From Lawsonibacter sp. (lineage in GTDB: Bacteria; Bacillota; Clostridia; Oscillospirales; Oscillospiraceae): a stretch of 64,000 nucleotides of DNA. The position numbers and the translations under genes are program-made. The notes below the pieces were generated by a model. It saw nothing but the letters and a program-made list of their open reading frames with translations, had not been told where the DNA came from and ran no database searches. Numbering within the stretch: the stretch's first letter is position 1; each line of letters starts with the position of its first letter. This document shows, piece by piece, positions 19,151 to 28,278 of this stretch. The stretch is taken from NCBI GenBank assembly GCA_022791995.1, contig JAAWAD010000021.1, positions 62,001 to 126,000 on the forward strand. The letters are read 5' to 3'.

Positions 19151-19717
19151 TCAGAGGAGAAATTCCCGCCTTTTATCCGGCAAAAGGCCCTGGGAAAGGC
19201 GGACCCGGAGTGTGCAGAGCTCCTCTTTCAATGGGCCCTGTATTTGTTCCAACGTTCCAACCAGCCAAACCTGCTTGAATAAACCTGAAGCGACAAGAAG
19301 CACCTGGTCCCCCACGGTCAGACCCGTCCGCTGGATCTTCTCCGAGGGAGCGGCGAGGATTAGGTCTCTTCCGCCCTCCTGCTTGGCCAGTGCGGCTTGG
19401 CAGAGTTCCGCATCCTCTCCTGCATCCTCTGGTATGGCCTGGTACTCCTCCAACAGCCGGCCGCTGCCGCGGTATGGGCTGAGGTAAAGCATTCCCCTTC
19501 TCAGCCGCTTCCAGGCAATACGCTCCGGCGCAAGCAGCCAAATCAGAACGTACACCGCCCAGATACACAGGGCACAGACAGTCCCAACCATTCCCACCAT
19601 AACCGCAATACCGGGGCTGTGCAAAATGCAGCGGAGGGCAACGAAGCTTCCGACGATCAGCCCCAGGGCCAGCAGCAAAAGGACAAAGCCCTGCCGCTGG
19701 GCCTTGTTCCACTTCAC
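19151..19717 (-). CDS. Hypothetical membrane protein
   Basis: Two N-terminal TM helices and soluble tail; overlaps trmD stop. Confidence 0.5.
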   Translation of the reverse strand: MKWNKAQRQGFVLLLLALGLIVGSFVALRCILHSPGIAVMVGMVGTVCALCIWAVYVLIWLLAPERIAWKRLRRGMLYLSPYRGSGRLLEEYQAIPEDAGEDAELCQAALAKQEGGRDLILAAPSEKIQRTGLTVGDQVLLVASGLFKQVWLVGTLEQIQGPLKEELCTLRVRLSQGLLPDKRREFLL

Positions 19718-20472
19718 AGAGCGCTTCCCTCCTGCTCCTCCTCCAGCTCAGCCAGCAGCTTTTGATCCTCCTTGGAGGACAGGTCCAGTTTCTCATACAT
19801 GTCGGGGCGGCGTTCCTTTGTGCGGAGAATAGACTGCTTTCGCCGCCACTGCTCCACTTTGGTGTGGTTGCCTGACAGGAGAATCGCCGGCACCGTCCGG
19901 TTATGCCACACCTCGGGCCGGGAGTATTGGGGGGCCTCCAGCATCCCGTTCCAGTGGCTCTCGTTCTCGTAGCAGGCGGGGTCGGACAGCACCCCGGGCA
20001 CCAGACGGCACACCGCATCAGCCACCGCCATGGCCGGAATCTCTCCCCCGGTGACCACAAAGTCCCCGATGGAGATCTCCTCGTCCACACATTCCTCAAT
20101 GAAGCGCTCGTCAATCCCTTCATAGTGGCCGCATACCAAAATCAACCGGTCATAGTCATCCTTCAGCCGTACAGCGTCCCGCTGGGTAAAGGTTTTCCCC
20201 GCTGGGGACATGTAAATCGTGTGAACTCGCTTTCCGGCCCGCTGACATATGGCATCCCAGCATCTGTAAAGGGGGTCTGCCTGCATGACAGCCCCACGTC
20301 CGCCGCCATATGGGTAATTATCCACCTGTCGCTGCTTGTTCACGGTATAGTCCCGGATCTGGTGGCACTCCACCCGGATATAGCCCCGCTCCTGGCCCCG
20401 TCCCAGCACAGACTCGCAGAGCATATCCCCTACCACATCGGGAAAAAGCGTCATAATATCAATCCAATACAT
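19714..20472 (-). CDS. trmD: tRNA (guanosine(37)-N1)-methyltransferase
   Basis: MYWIDIMTLFPDVVGDML, NKQRQVDNYPYGGGRGAVMQADPL, LVCGHYEGIDERF, SIGDFVVTGGE; start trimmed from ORF start 20658. Confidence 0.95.
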   Translation of the reverse strand: MYWIDIMTLFPDVVGDMLCESVLGRGQERGYIRVECHQIRDYTVNKQRQVDNYPYGGGRGAVMQADPLYRCWDAICQRAGKRVHTIYMSPAGKTFTQRDAVRLKDDYDRLILVCGHYEGIDERFIEECVDEEISIGDFVVTGGEIPAMAVADAVCRLVPGVLSDPACYENESHWNGMLEAPQYSRPEVWHNRTVPAILLSGNHTKVEQWRRKQSILRTKERRPDMYEKLDLSSKEDQKLLAELEEEQEGSAL

Positions 20473-21347
20473 CAGGGTCTCTCCCTTTCTTTTTTCAGGG
20501 CTGTAAAGTATATCTGCTTCATAGAAAGAGCGTCCTCCGCCTGGGTGCCCGCACTCTCGCAGATGAAGGTGGGGGACCAGCCCCGGCGGGCGATCTCCCC
20601 GGCCAGAGGGGCCCAGTCCGGGCCATAGCCGCCGCTGTCCCGAAAGGTGCGGTGACACTTCTCCCCTCCTTTGGGGGTGAACTCAATGTGGGAGAAGTGG
20701 CTGTGGAAGGTGGAGACCCGGCTGGGCCCCAGAACCTCCTCCATCCGGTCCAGCATCCGCCGGAAAGCTTCCAGGCCGTCGTCCGCCCCCAGGGAGCGGG
20801 CGTACAGGTGGCCGAAGTCGATGCAGGGAACAAGTCGCTCGTCCAGGGCGCACAGCGCCAGGACTTCCTCAAAATCCCCCAGCTGGTTGATCTTTCCCAT
20901 GGTCTCAGGGCACAGGGTGATATGCCCCAGGCCGGCACCGCCGCAGAAGTCCAGCAGGGCGGTCAGGTTCTGTTTGGCGGTGTCCAGCGCCTCCTGGCGG
21001 GAGCGGCCCATGAGGGCTCCCGTGTGGATGACCACCCGGCTGGCACCCATCCAATCCGCCACGGCGCAGGACGCCAGGATGTAGCCGTTATTTTTCATCC
21101 GGCTCTCGTGGCTGGGGTTGGCCAGATTGATGAAGTAGGGGGCGTGGATGGACAGAGAGATCCCCGCTGCCCGAGCCCTCTCCCCGATTTTCATGGCGGT
21201 GTCCTTCCCCACATGGACCCCCTTGCCGCACTGGTACTCGTAGCAGTCCAGACCGAAGTCCGCAATCCACTGAGGGGCATCCAGAGAGGAGCGGTGGACC
21301 TTAGAGAAGCTGTCGCAGTTGCCTGCCGGGCCGAATTTTGCACTCAT
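20472..21347 (-). CDS. Endonuclease IV-like TIM-barrel protein
   Basis: SIHAPYFINLANP, VVIHTGALMG, CPETMGKINQLGDFEEVL, CIDFGHLYAR. Confidence 0.8.
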   Translation of the reverse strand: MSAKFGPAGNCDSFSKVHRSSLDAPQWIADFGLDCYEYQCGKGVHVGKDTAMKIGERARAAGISLSIHAPYFINLANPSHESRMKNNGYILASCAVADWMGASRVVIHTGALMGRSRQEALDTAKQNLTALLDFCGGAGLGHITLCPETMGKINQLGDFEEVLALCALDERLVPCIDFGHLYARSLGADDGLEAFRRMLDRMEEVLGPSRVSTFHSHFSHIEFTPKGGEKCHRTFRDSGGYGPDWAPLAGEIARRGWSPTFICESAGTQAEDALSMKQIYFTALKKERERP

Positions 21348-21850
21348 AGAAAGGGCCTCCTTCTCCCCAGAAGACGGAATGGGGTCTCTCCCCAGTAGCG
21401 GAAGTACCGCCCCGGATTGCCCGCCAGCTGAATGGGCCGAACCAGCAGAGGAACAATTCCCGCCCGATGAGCCCCCAGAGTATCGGTAAAAATCTGGTCC
21501 CCCACCATAACCGTCTGGGAAGGGGTGCAGCCCATGCGCTCCATCGCCTGAAGATAGCCTACCCGCTTAGGCTTGCCCGCATGGCCCAGGAACGGAATGT
21601 CCAGGACCTGTGCAAAGTGCTGGGGCCGCCCTGGCTTCCGGCTATTGGACAACAAAAACAGCTGAACCCCTGCCTCCTCCAGCGCCGCCTTCCAGGCAAA
21701 TACTTGAGGTGTGGGCTCGGGGACCTTGTAGGCAACCAGCGTGTTGTCCAGATCGGCCAGCACCAGCCGGATGCCTCTGGCCGCCAGCTTTTTCGGGCAG
21801 ATGGCAGTGATGGAGGGGTAAACCCCGCATGGAATCAGCGAAAAGGACAT
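21344..21850 (-). CDS. YqeG-family HAD IIIA-type phosphatase
   Basis: GIRLVLADLDNTLVAYK, LLSNSRKPGR, MVGDQIFTDTLGAHRAGI. Confidence 0.88.
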   Translation of the reverse strand: MSFSLIPCGVYPSITAICPKKLAARGIRLVLADLDNTLVAYKVPEPTPQVFAWKAALEEAGVQLFLLSNSRKPGRPQHFAQVLDIPFLGHAGKPKRVGYLQAMERMGCTPSQTVMVGDQIFTDTLGAHRAGIVPLLVRPIQLAGNPGRYFRYWGETPFRLLGRRRPFL

Positions 21851-21980
21851 GGAAGGTCCTCCTTATCAAGGATCAGCCAGTTCACCCTCAGGGGCAGCCT
21901 GGCATGGTTCTATCTTCCTGTTTTGGCTCATATTATTACAGTATAGCACAGGATGCAGCCTTGGACAAGGGGGACTCTCT

Positions 21981-22775
21981 ATGGAGCACTTTATTATCAC
22001 CGTAACGCCGCAGCAGCTGCGAGCCCTTCAGGGGTGGAGCGCCACCCCTGCCCATCTGGCCTACCGCATTGGACGGGGACCGCACCTGTTTCGGGCAGGA
22101 AATAGTCCTGCACCCCGGGGTGGACTGATGGTGGTGGGTGACAGCGGGTTCGACGGCCTGGGCGGGGTATCTCCCTTTTGCCAGGAGGTCCTGCGGGAAT
22201 GTCAGGCCCGGGGCTTCTCTGGAGCGGTGCTGGATTTTGAGAGCCGTCTGCCCCCCCTGGAGCAGATGGCCTCTCAGTTGGACGATGCCTTTGCCCGCCG
22301 CCGCTGGACGCTATACGTCCCGGAGGTCTATGGTCTGTGCGCCCCTTCCGCCCGTGTGATGATCCCCTCCGCTTTGTCAGGAGGTTCCCTGGTCCAGCGG
22401 CTGGAGGAAGCCCAGGCCCGTTTCCAGAACCGGGTGGTACTGGCCCTTCAGATTGCAGCGGAGGATTTTTCCCTGCCCTCGCCCGCCGGAAGCGGAGTCC
22501 CTCTCACACAGGAGGAGCTGGAGGAACGAACGGAGCGTCTACATCCAGCTGTCTTCTTCTCAAGAGACCTGTGCGCCCGGTACTTTACCTATATGGACCA
22601 GGGGGGCGGAGCCCACTTCGTCCTCTTTGACGACGGGGATACTTTACGCCGTAAAGTAGAGGTAGCCCGACAGGCCGGAATTGACACCTTTCTCATCTCC
22701 TGGCAGGAGGCGGAAAACCACACCGCCCAGCTTGGCCTGCGGCGGCAGGGGCAGAGCGGGCGGCCGGGCCTTTGA
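21981..22775 (+). CDS. TIM-barrel (GH18-like) hypothetical protein
   Basis: GFSGAVLDFESRLPPLEQMASQLDDAF; TIM-barrel-like pattern; start trimmed to MEHFIITVTPQQ. Confidence 0.45.
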   Translation: MEHFIITVTPQQLRALQGWSATPAHLAYRIGRGPHLFRAGNSPAPRGGLMVVGDSGFDGLGGVSPFCQEVLRECQARGFSGAVLDFESRLPPLEQMASQLDDAFARRRWTLYVPEVYGLCAPSARVMIPSALSGGSLVQRLEEAQARFQNRVVLALQIAAEDFSLPSPAGSGVPLTQEELEERTERLHPAVFFSRDLCARYFTYMDQGGGAHFVLFDDGDTLRRKVEVARQAGIDTFLISWQEAENHTAQLGLRRQGQSGRPGL

Positions 22776-22781
22776 AAAAAT

Positions 22782-22817
22782 AAGGGCGGTATGACCAAAC
22801 CAGGCCATACCGCCCTT
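22782..22817. terminator. Bidirectional terminator
   Basis: aagggcggtatg..cataccgccctt between convergent genes. Confidence 0.75.
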
Positions 22818-22845
22818 GCTGTATGGAGTACCCTCCTGTCTCCGC

Positions 22846-25062
22846 CTAAAACCGGCTGTACAGCGCCAGAGCCAGAAGAATTGCCTCCTCCACAGTGGCG
22901 TTTTCCATAGGGGCCACCCGACCGTTCTCTCTCCCGGACATCAGCCCGTTGTTGGTCAACAGAGCCACCGCCTCCAAGGCCCAGTCGGCCACACTGCCGC
23001 CGTCCAGATACTGTGGATCCAGCTGGGTGCTGGTGTTGTCCAGAGAGAACGTCCCCTGTGTCTTGTCCACATATTGGATCACATGACGCAGCATAACGCA
23101 GATCTCCTGCCGGGTAATGCGGTCATCGGGGGCAAAAATGCCCTCCTCACGGCCAGACGCAACCCCGGCAGCCACTACCTTGCACACCGCCTCATCGTCA
23201 GTATCGGAAAAGGTATTCTTTGCCGGAGGAATCGTCTCACCTGTGGTCCGCTCAATCAGATTGGCAGCCAGCTCTGCAAACTGGAGCCGGGTAATGGGCG
23301 CTTGCAGATCGCTCTGCGTACGGGGTGGAATCAGCCCCCGGCTGTAGGCATTCATCAGCTGTCCCTGGGCCCAATCCGAGGCGGAGGCTATCTGGAACTC
23401 ACCAGCTCCCTCCTCCCCCATCACCAGACCAGTGTCCGAGATATACAGAGAATACGTGGGAGTACTCTGGAAAAATTGCCCCGAGGAGACCGTAGCCCAG
23501 AGGGTGTGCCGCCCGGGGAGCAAATCCTGGGCGTCCAAATCGAAGTAGTAGGGAGCGGCAGAAGGGGTATAGACAATGCTGCCATCCAGCCAGTAGGAGA
23601 CCGTGATCGGCGCTGTGCCGGGGAGACTGGCGTAGACCGCCAGACGCAGCTTGGTGCTGCTGTTGCACTCCAAATTGATTTGCTCCAGCGTATCCCAGCG
23701 TCTTGGAGAGGCGTTCCCGTTGACAAAGTAAGTCCCATTGCCAGAGACCGCAGCCCGGTAGGCCGCATCCAGACCGGCGTCGTCTGTTAGAGCTCCAGGC
23801 TCTCCCTGGGGAATATCCTCATAAAATACCGCTTTTATCTGGGGGCAGATCATATTTATATAGGCGTAAAAGCGAGTCAGCTGCTCGGCGGCAAAGGTGG
23901 ACTGCGCCTCCCCCGGGGCAGCGGCAAAGCTGCATCCGGCAACCACGATGGGCTTGTCGTGGTCCAGAGCAAACTGGAGGATAGGCCAAAGGGGCGCTAC
24001 GGGATTCCTGCTGTACAGTCCTGTACCCTGTCGGGCGTCCTCCTGATACTCGGCATACCCATAAAAATAGGCCGCAGGCTCATTGTCTTGGGACCGGGCG
24101 CTGGGGGCCTGATGGGTAATCGCACCCACCCAGTCTACATAGGGATCTCCAGGATAAAAGGCGGTGAACTCGCCTCCGGCGGCATCTGGTGCAAACAGGG
24201 TTTGTACATTTGGATACCGGTCCGCCTCCCGTGCAATCTTCTGGAATGCCTGAATATACCGGCCGCTGTCACAGCTGGGCCATGCGTTCATTCCTCCGCC
24301 AATGCGCAGCAGAACCGTGCAGTTCAGCGAAGCCATTGCCCGCAGCCCTTCGGAGATATAGCTGTCGGCAGAGGGCTCCAGCACCTTATTCACTCCGTCG
24401 GTCCCCTCTGGTTCAAAGTTCCATGCCAGCTGGATGAGCCCTCCCGGAGCCGCAGCCTGACTGAATCGGGCACTGGAGCTTTTGAATTGGCTCAGCCAGT
24501 ATTCCACGGAGTTCCCGTCCAGAAAGGGAATACTTGCCAGCACGCCGGGATCCCCGCTTTGTCCAGAATGGACACCGGAGCCGATCCAGGTGCCTTGGGT
24601 GAGGCTGGAGGAGCGGGTACTCTCCTCCCCGGCGGCCAGTGCGTAGACCGCCGGGTGGACGGCAGCGGTAAGATGCGCCAGCCTGGCAACAATGGCCTCC
24701 AGCTCATCCTGGCGGTCCTCCCCATTTTCGTGCAGCCAGCGGACAAGCTCCTCCTGCCGCTCCAGCCAGGTGACAGCCTGCTCCAGATCTCCCTCCAGCT
24801 CTGCGCACCAGGAGGCTTGGGCACATACCGTTTCCAGACTGCACACCTCGACGGAACGCTCATACTGGGACAGCATGGCATAGAGCTGCTGGGACAGATC
24901 CAGAAGGCTGCCTGTATCCCCGCTGGACCGGGCGTCCTCCCAGGCGCTGTACACGGTATCGTAGGCAGCCGGGTAAGAAAACGCCCCGGCAGAAAAAGCG
25001 GAGCCCACCGTCAAAACAGCAGTCAAAAGCAGGGCCCCCCCATACCGAACAAGCTTTTTCAT
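22846..25062 (-). CDS. S-layer-homology protein with GH26-like domain
   Basis: Signal peptide MKKLVRYGGALLLTAVLTVGSAFSAGA; GH26-like central region; C-terminal SLH repeats (ITRLQFAELAANLIER, ITRQEICVMLRHVIQYV, ATVEEAILLAL). Confidence 0.7.
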   Translation of the reverse strand: MKKLVRYGGALLLTAVLTVGSAFSAGAFSYPAAYDTVYSAWEDARSSGDTGSLLDLSQQLYAMLSQYERSVEVCSLETVCAQASWCAELEGDLEQAVTWLERQEELVRWLHENGEDRQDELEAIVARLAHLTAAVHPAVYALAAGEESTRSSSLTQGTWIGSGVHSGQSGDPGVLASIPFLDGNSVEYWLSQFKSSSARFSQAAAPGGLIQLAWNFEPEGTDGVNKVLEPSADSYISEGLRAMASLNCTVLLRIGGGMNAWPSCDSGRYIQAFQKIAREADRYPNVQTLFAPDAAGGEFTAFYPGDPYVDWVGAITHQAPSARSQDNEPAAYFYGYAEYQEDARQGTGLYSRNPVAPLWPILQFALDHDKPIVVAGCSFAAAPGEAQSTFAAEQLTRFYAYINMICPQIKAVFYEDIPQGEPGALTDDAGLDAAYRAAVSGNGTYFVNGNASPRRWDTLEQINLECNSSTKLRLAVYASLPGTAPITVSYWLDGSIVYTPSAAPYYFDLDAQDLLPGRHTLWATVSSGQFFQSTPTYSLYISDTGLVMGEEGAGEFQIASASDWAQGQLMNAYSRGLIPPRTQSDLQAPITRLQFAELAANLIERTTGETIPPAKNTFSDTDDEAVCKVVAAGVASGREEGIFAPDDRITRQEICVMLRHVIQYVDKTQGTFSLDNTSTQLDPQYLDGGSVADWALEAVALLTNNGLMSGRENGRVAPMENATVEEAILLALALYSRF

Positions 25063-25273
25063 ATCCGATGCCCTCCTTTTCACAGAGGATGAAACGTAAA
25101 AAATATCTCTGCTCTTTTACAAGTATACCAGCCTCCAGCCTGGGAAGCAAGTATTTTTCTGACATCTGCCGATGAAGTTTTTGGAAAGAAGGCTGGACAG
25201 AAGACGGCTTTTGCATTATGATAGGTGGGTATCCATACGTTCCTGTCCTATCTGTCCTTTGTGGAGGTTTTTC

Positions 25274-26602
25274 ATGCGGCATACATTTTTCGGCGGGGTT
25301 TACCCCGCTGTCCGAAAGGAGAGTACCCGGCGTAAGCCCCTCTCCCGCTTAACCAAGCCCCCGGCTCAGGTGTACATTCCCTTGACCATGAGCGCCGACG
25401 GTCCCTCCCTCCCGGCGGTCCGGCCCGGCGACCGGGTGACGGTGGGGCAGGTCATTACCCGTCCAAAAAGCGGCGGCGGCGGCGCTGCTGCCCACTCCAG
25501 CGTCTCTGGCCGGGTCAGCGCCATTGAGGATTGCCCCCACCCCTGGGGCGCTCCCTCTCCCGCCATTATCATTGACAACGACGGCCAGAATACCCGCTGG
25601 ATGGGCCGGCCCGGGTCCCTGGAGCAGGAGCAGATCACGCTGGAGCTGCTGCTGAACCGGACGCTGGAGGCCGGAATTGTGGGAATGGGAGGGGGCGCCT
25701 ATCCCACAATGGACAAGCTCCGTCAGGCCGCCGGCCGGGTGGACACCCTGATCGTCAACGCCGCTGAGTGTGAGCCCTATGTCACCGCGGATTACCGGCT
25801 TCTGCTGGAGCGCAGCGACCAGATTCTTCGGGGGGCTAGGGCCATCGCCCGGTGCCTGGGGGCCAAGCGGGCCATTCTGGTCACGGAGGGAGACAAAATC
25901 AACGCCGCCGAGCTGGTAGAGCGCCGTCTGCGCCGCCGCTCTGGCGGAGTGGAGCTGTGTACCGTCCGTACCCGATATCCTCTGGGCGCGGAGAAACAGA
26001 TTGTCCAGACTGCCACCCGGCGTGAGGTACCCCCTGGGGGTACCCCGATCCAGGCGGCCTGTCTGGTGCTGAATGTGGCTACCGTTTTCGCCATTCAGGA
26101 GGCCATTTTTAAGGGACAGGCCTTAACACATCGGGCAGTTACGGTTTCTGGCGGGGCAGTCAGCCGGCCTCGGAATCTGTGGGTCCCGATTGGCACTCCC
26201 CTCTCCCTTCTTTTGGAGGAGGCCGGGGGATTGCGGGAAGAGAACCCCCTCATACTCACTGGCGGGCCGATGATGGGGACGGTTCTTCGGGATTTGCAGG
26301 CTCCCGTGGTAAAAAACACCAACAGTCTGCTCTGTCTGTCCCCCTGGGAGCAAAAAAAGGATACCCGGGAGACCGTGTGTATCCGCTGCGGAAAATGTGT
26401 GGAGACCTGCCCCATGCACCTGGCCCCGACATTCATCCGCCGGGCCCTGCGGCGGGGCGAGCTGGACCGCCTGCCCAAATTCCATGTGGAGGACTGTATC
26501 TCCTGTGGCTGCTGCTCCTTTATCTGCCCAGCCAACATCCCGCTGGTGGAGTGGATGGTCAAGGCCCGAAACGTGGTGGAGAAAGGAGGGGATGTGTCAT
26601 GA
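25274..26602 (+). CDS. rnfC: Rnf-type electron transport complex subunit C
   Basis: MRHTFFGGVYPAVRKEST, GMGGGAYPTMDKL, VNAAECEPYVTADYRLL, two 4Fe-4S motifs CIRCGKCVETCP and CISCGCCSFICP. Confidence 0.88.
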   Translation: MRHTFFGGVYPAVRKESTRRKPLSRLTKPPAQVYIPLTMSADGPSLPAVRPGDRVTVGQVITRPKSGGGGAAAHSSVSGRVSAIEDCPHPWGAPSPAIIIDNDGQNTRWMGRPGSLEQEQITLELLLNRTLEAGIVGMGGGAYPTMDKLRQAAGRVDTLIVNAAECEPYVTADYRLLLERSDQILRGARAIARCLGAKRAILVTEGDKINAAELVERRLRRRSGGVELCTVRTRYPLGAEKQIVQTATRREVPPGGTPIQAACLVLNVATVFAIQEAIFKGQALTHRAVTVSGGAVSRPRNLWVPIGTPLSLLLEEAGGLREENPLILTGGPMMGTVLRDLQAPVVKNTNSLLCLSPWEQKKDTRETVCIRCGKCVETCPMHLAPTFIRRALRRGELDRLPKFHVEDCISCGCCSFICPANIPLVEWMVKARNVVEKGGDVS

Positions 26603-28248
26603 GTGAAGGCCGGATCCCTTCGCCCCCTCACCTGGGGCAGAACGCCACTACCCCGGCCCTGATGCGAGAGGTCATAATTGCCCTCCTCCCTGCACTGGGA
26701 ATGGCCGTCTTCTTTTTTGGCCCCCGGGTGCTGGTTCTCACCGGTATCTCGGTGATATCCTGTGTTCTGTTTGAAACCCTGTACCGTCTGTTTACCCGGC
26801 AGCCGATGACCATCGGAGACCTGTCCACCTGTGTCACCGGCCTTCTGCTGTCCATGTGCCTTCCCCCCACCGCCCCCTACTGGGCCCCCGTTTTGGGCTC
26901 GGCCTTCGGTATCATTGTGGTAAAGCAGCTCTACGGCGGCTTAGGCAAAAATTTTATCAACCCCGCTTTGGGCGGCCGGATGCTGCTGGCAACCTTCCCC
27001 ATTCTGATGACAGCCTGGTCCCAGCCTCTGGATCGTCTGCCCTTGCTGGGGGTGGATGCTGTCTCCGCCCCCACCCCTATGGCCTACCTTCACGAGGGTG
27101 TACTGCCCCCCCACTCCTTGGAGCAGCTTTTTCTGGGCTACCAGGGGGGCTGCCTGGGGGAAGTCTCCTCCTTTATGCTTCTGCTGGGAGGCGGCTATCT
27201 GATTCTGCGGCGGGTTATTTCTCCCCGTATCCCGGTCTCCTATTTAGGCACTGTGGCCCTGTTGGCCCTGCTTTTCCCAAAAGGGGACGGAAGTCCGCTG
27301 GACTGGATGCTTGCCCAGCTGCTGGGGGGCGGCCTGCTGTTGGGGGCCTTCTTTATGGCCGCTGACCCGGTCACCTCCCCGGTAACACCCAGAGGACAGA
27401 TTCTTTTCGGAATCTGCTGCGGGGGACTGACCATGCTCCTGCGGTACCACAGCTCTTACCCCGAGGGAGTAGGCTGGGCCCTTCTGGTGATGAACTGCCT
27501 GGTCTGGCTTCTGGATCGGGCGGGGAACCCGCGCAGGTTCGGTGTTCCTCCCTTTGCGGTCCTTCAAAACTGGCTGTTCCGCACAAGGGCCAGCATGGCA
27601 GAAATTAAATTTGTCAAGCCGGAGCTTCACCTGCTCCCCAGCGAAGGGGCTACTGGTGTCATTTGGCGGGACTTGCTCCACGCCTATGGCCGGCCTCTGG
27701 GCAGTCTGCTTGGCGTTATCCTGGTGACAGGGGCGGTCATTACCGGCATTCACCAGTATACCGACCTGGACACTGCCCGGCTGGAGGTACAGGTCCGCCA
27801 AGAGCTGCTGGCCCAGGTCATGCCTCAGGCCGCCACCAGCTCGGAAACTCCCTATCAGGCGAACGGCGCCTTGAGCATCACCGCCGGCTACAGTGAAGAC
27901 AACCTGCTGGTAGGCTATTGCGTCGAGGTGCAAAGCTATGGCTTCGGCGGTGTGATTACCATGGTGGTAGGCGTAGACCTGGACGGCAGCGTCACCGGAG
28001 TCTCTGTTACCGACCATAAGGAGAGTAGCGGCGTGGGTACGCTGGCAATGACCCAAGCCTTCCTCAGCCGCTATGTAGGCTTGTCGGGCACCATCCGCAC
28101 CTCGGGTAGCAATGCGGTTGATGCGGTCAGCGGAGCCACTGCCACCTCCCGCGCCATCACCGCCGGAGTCAACCGGGCACTGGCTATCATGGCAAACCTG
28201 GATATGGATGGAGAGGAGTTTTTCAACGATGAGGAAGGACAGCCCTAA
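26599..28248 (+). CDS. RnfD-RnfG fusion protein
   Basis: RnfD half: IGDLSTCVTGLLLSMCLPPTAPYWAPVLGSAFGIIVVKQLYGGLGKNFINPALGGRMLL and DAVSAPTPMAYL; RnfG half after one TM: GSVTGVSVTDHKESSGVG and VDAVSGATATSRAIT; ATGA overlap with rnfC; the 26179 ORF start is an artefact. Confidence 0.82.
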   Translation: MSEGRIPSPPHLGQNATTPALMREVIIALLPALGMAVFFFGPRVLVLTGISVISCVLFETLYRLFTRQPMTIGDLSTCVTGLLLSMCLPPTAPYWAPVLGSAFGIIVVKQLYGGLGKNFINPALGGRMLLATFPILMTAWSQPLDRLPLLGVDAVSAPTPMAYLHEGVLPPHSLEQLFLGYQGGCLGEVSSFMLLLGGGYLILRRVISPRIPVSYLGTVALLALLFPKGDGSPLDWMLAQLLGGGLLLGAFFMAADPVTSPVTPRGQILFGICCGGLTMLLRYHSSYPEGVGWALLVMNCLVWLLDRAGNPRRFGVPPFAVLQNWLFRTRASMAEIKFVKPELHLLPSEGATGVIWRDLLHAYGRPLGSLLGVILVTGAVITGIHQYTDLDTARLEVQVRQELLAQVMPQAATSSETPYQANGALSITAGYSEDNLLVGYCVEVQSYGFGGVITMVVGVDLDGSVTGVSVTDHKESSGVGTLAMTQAFLSRYVGLSGTIRTSGSNAVDAVSGATATSRAITAGVNRALAIMANLDMDGEEFFNDEEGQP

Positions 28249-28278
28249 TTTTGAAAACCGCGAGAGGGGGTATTGCTT

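Noticed and set aside
26026-26044. Perfect 19-bp palindrome ggtaccccc-t-gggggtacc
   Set aside because: Falls inside the rnfC coding sequence with normal codon usage; no evidence of function.
26179-26598. Upstream extension of the RnfD-G ORF
   Set aside because: Overlaps the rnfC Fe-S domain coding sequence in another frame; the real start is the ATG at 26599 overlapping the rnfC stop.
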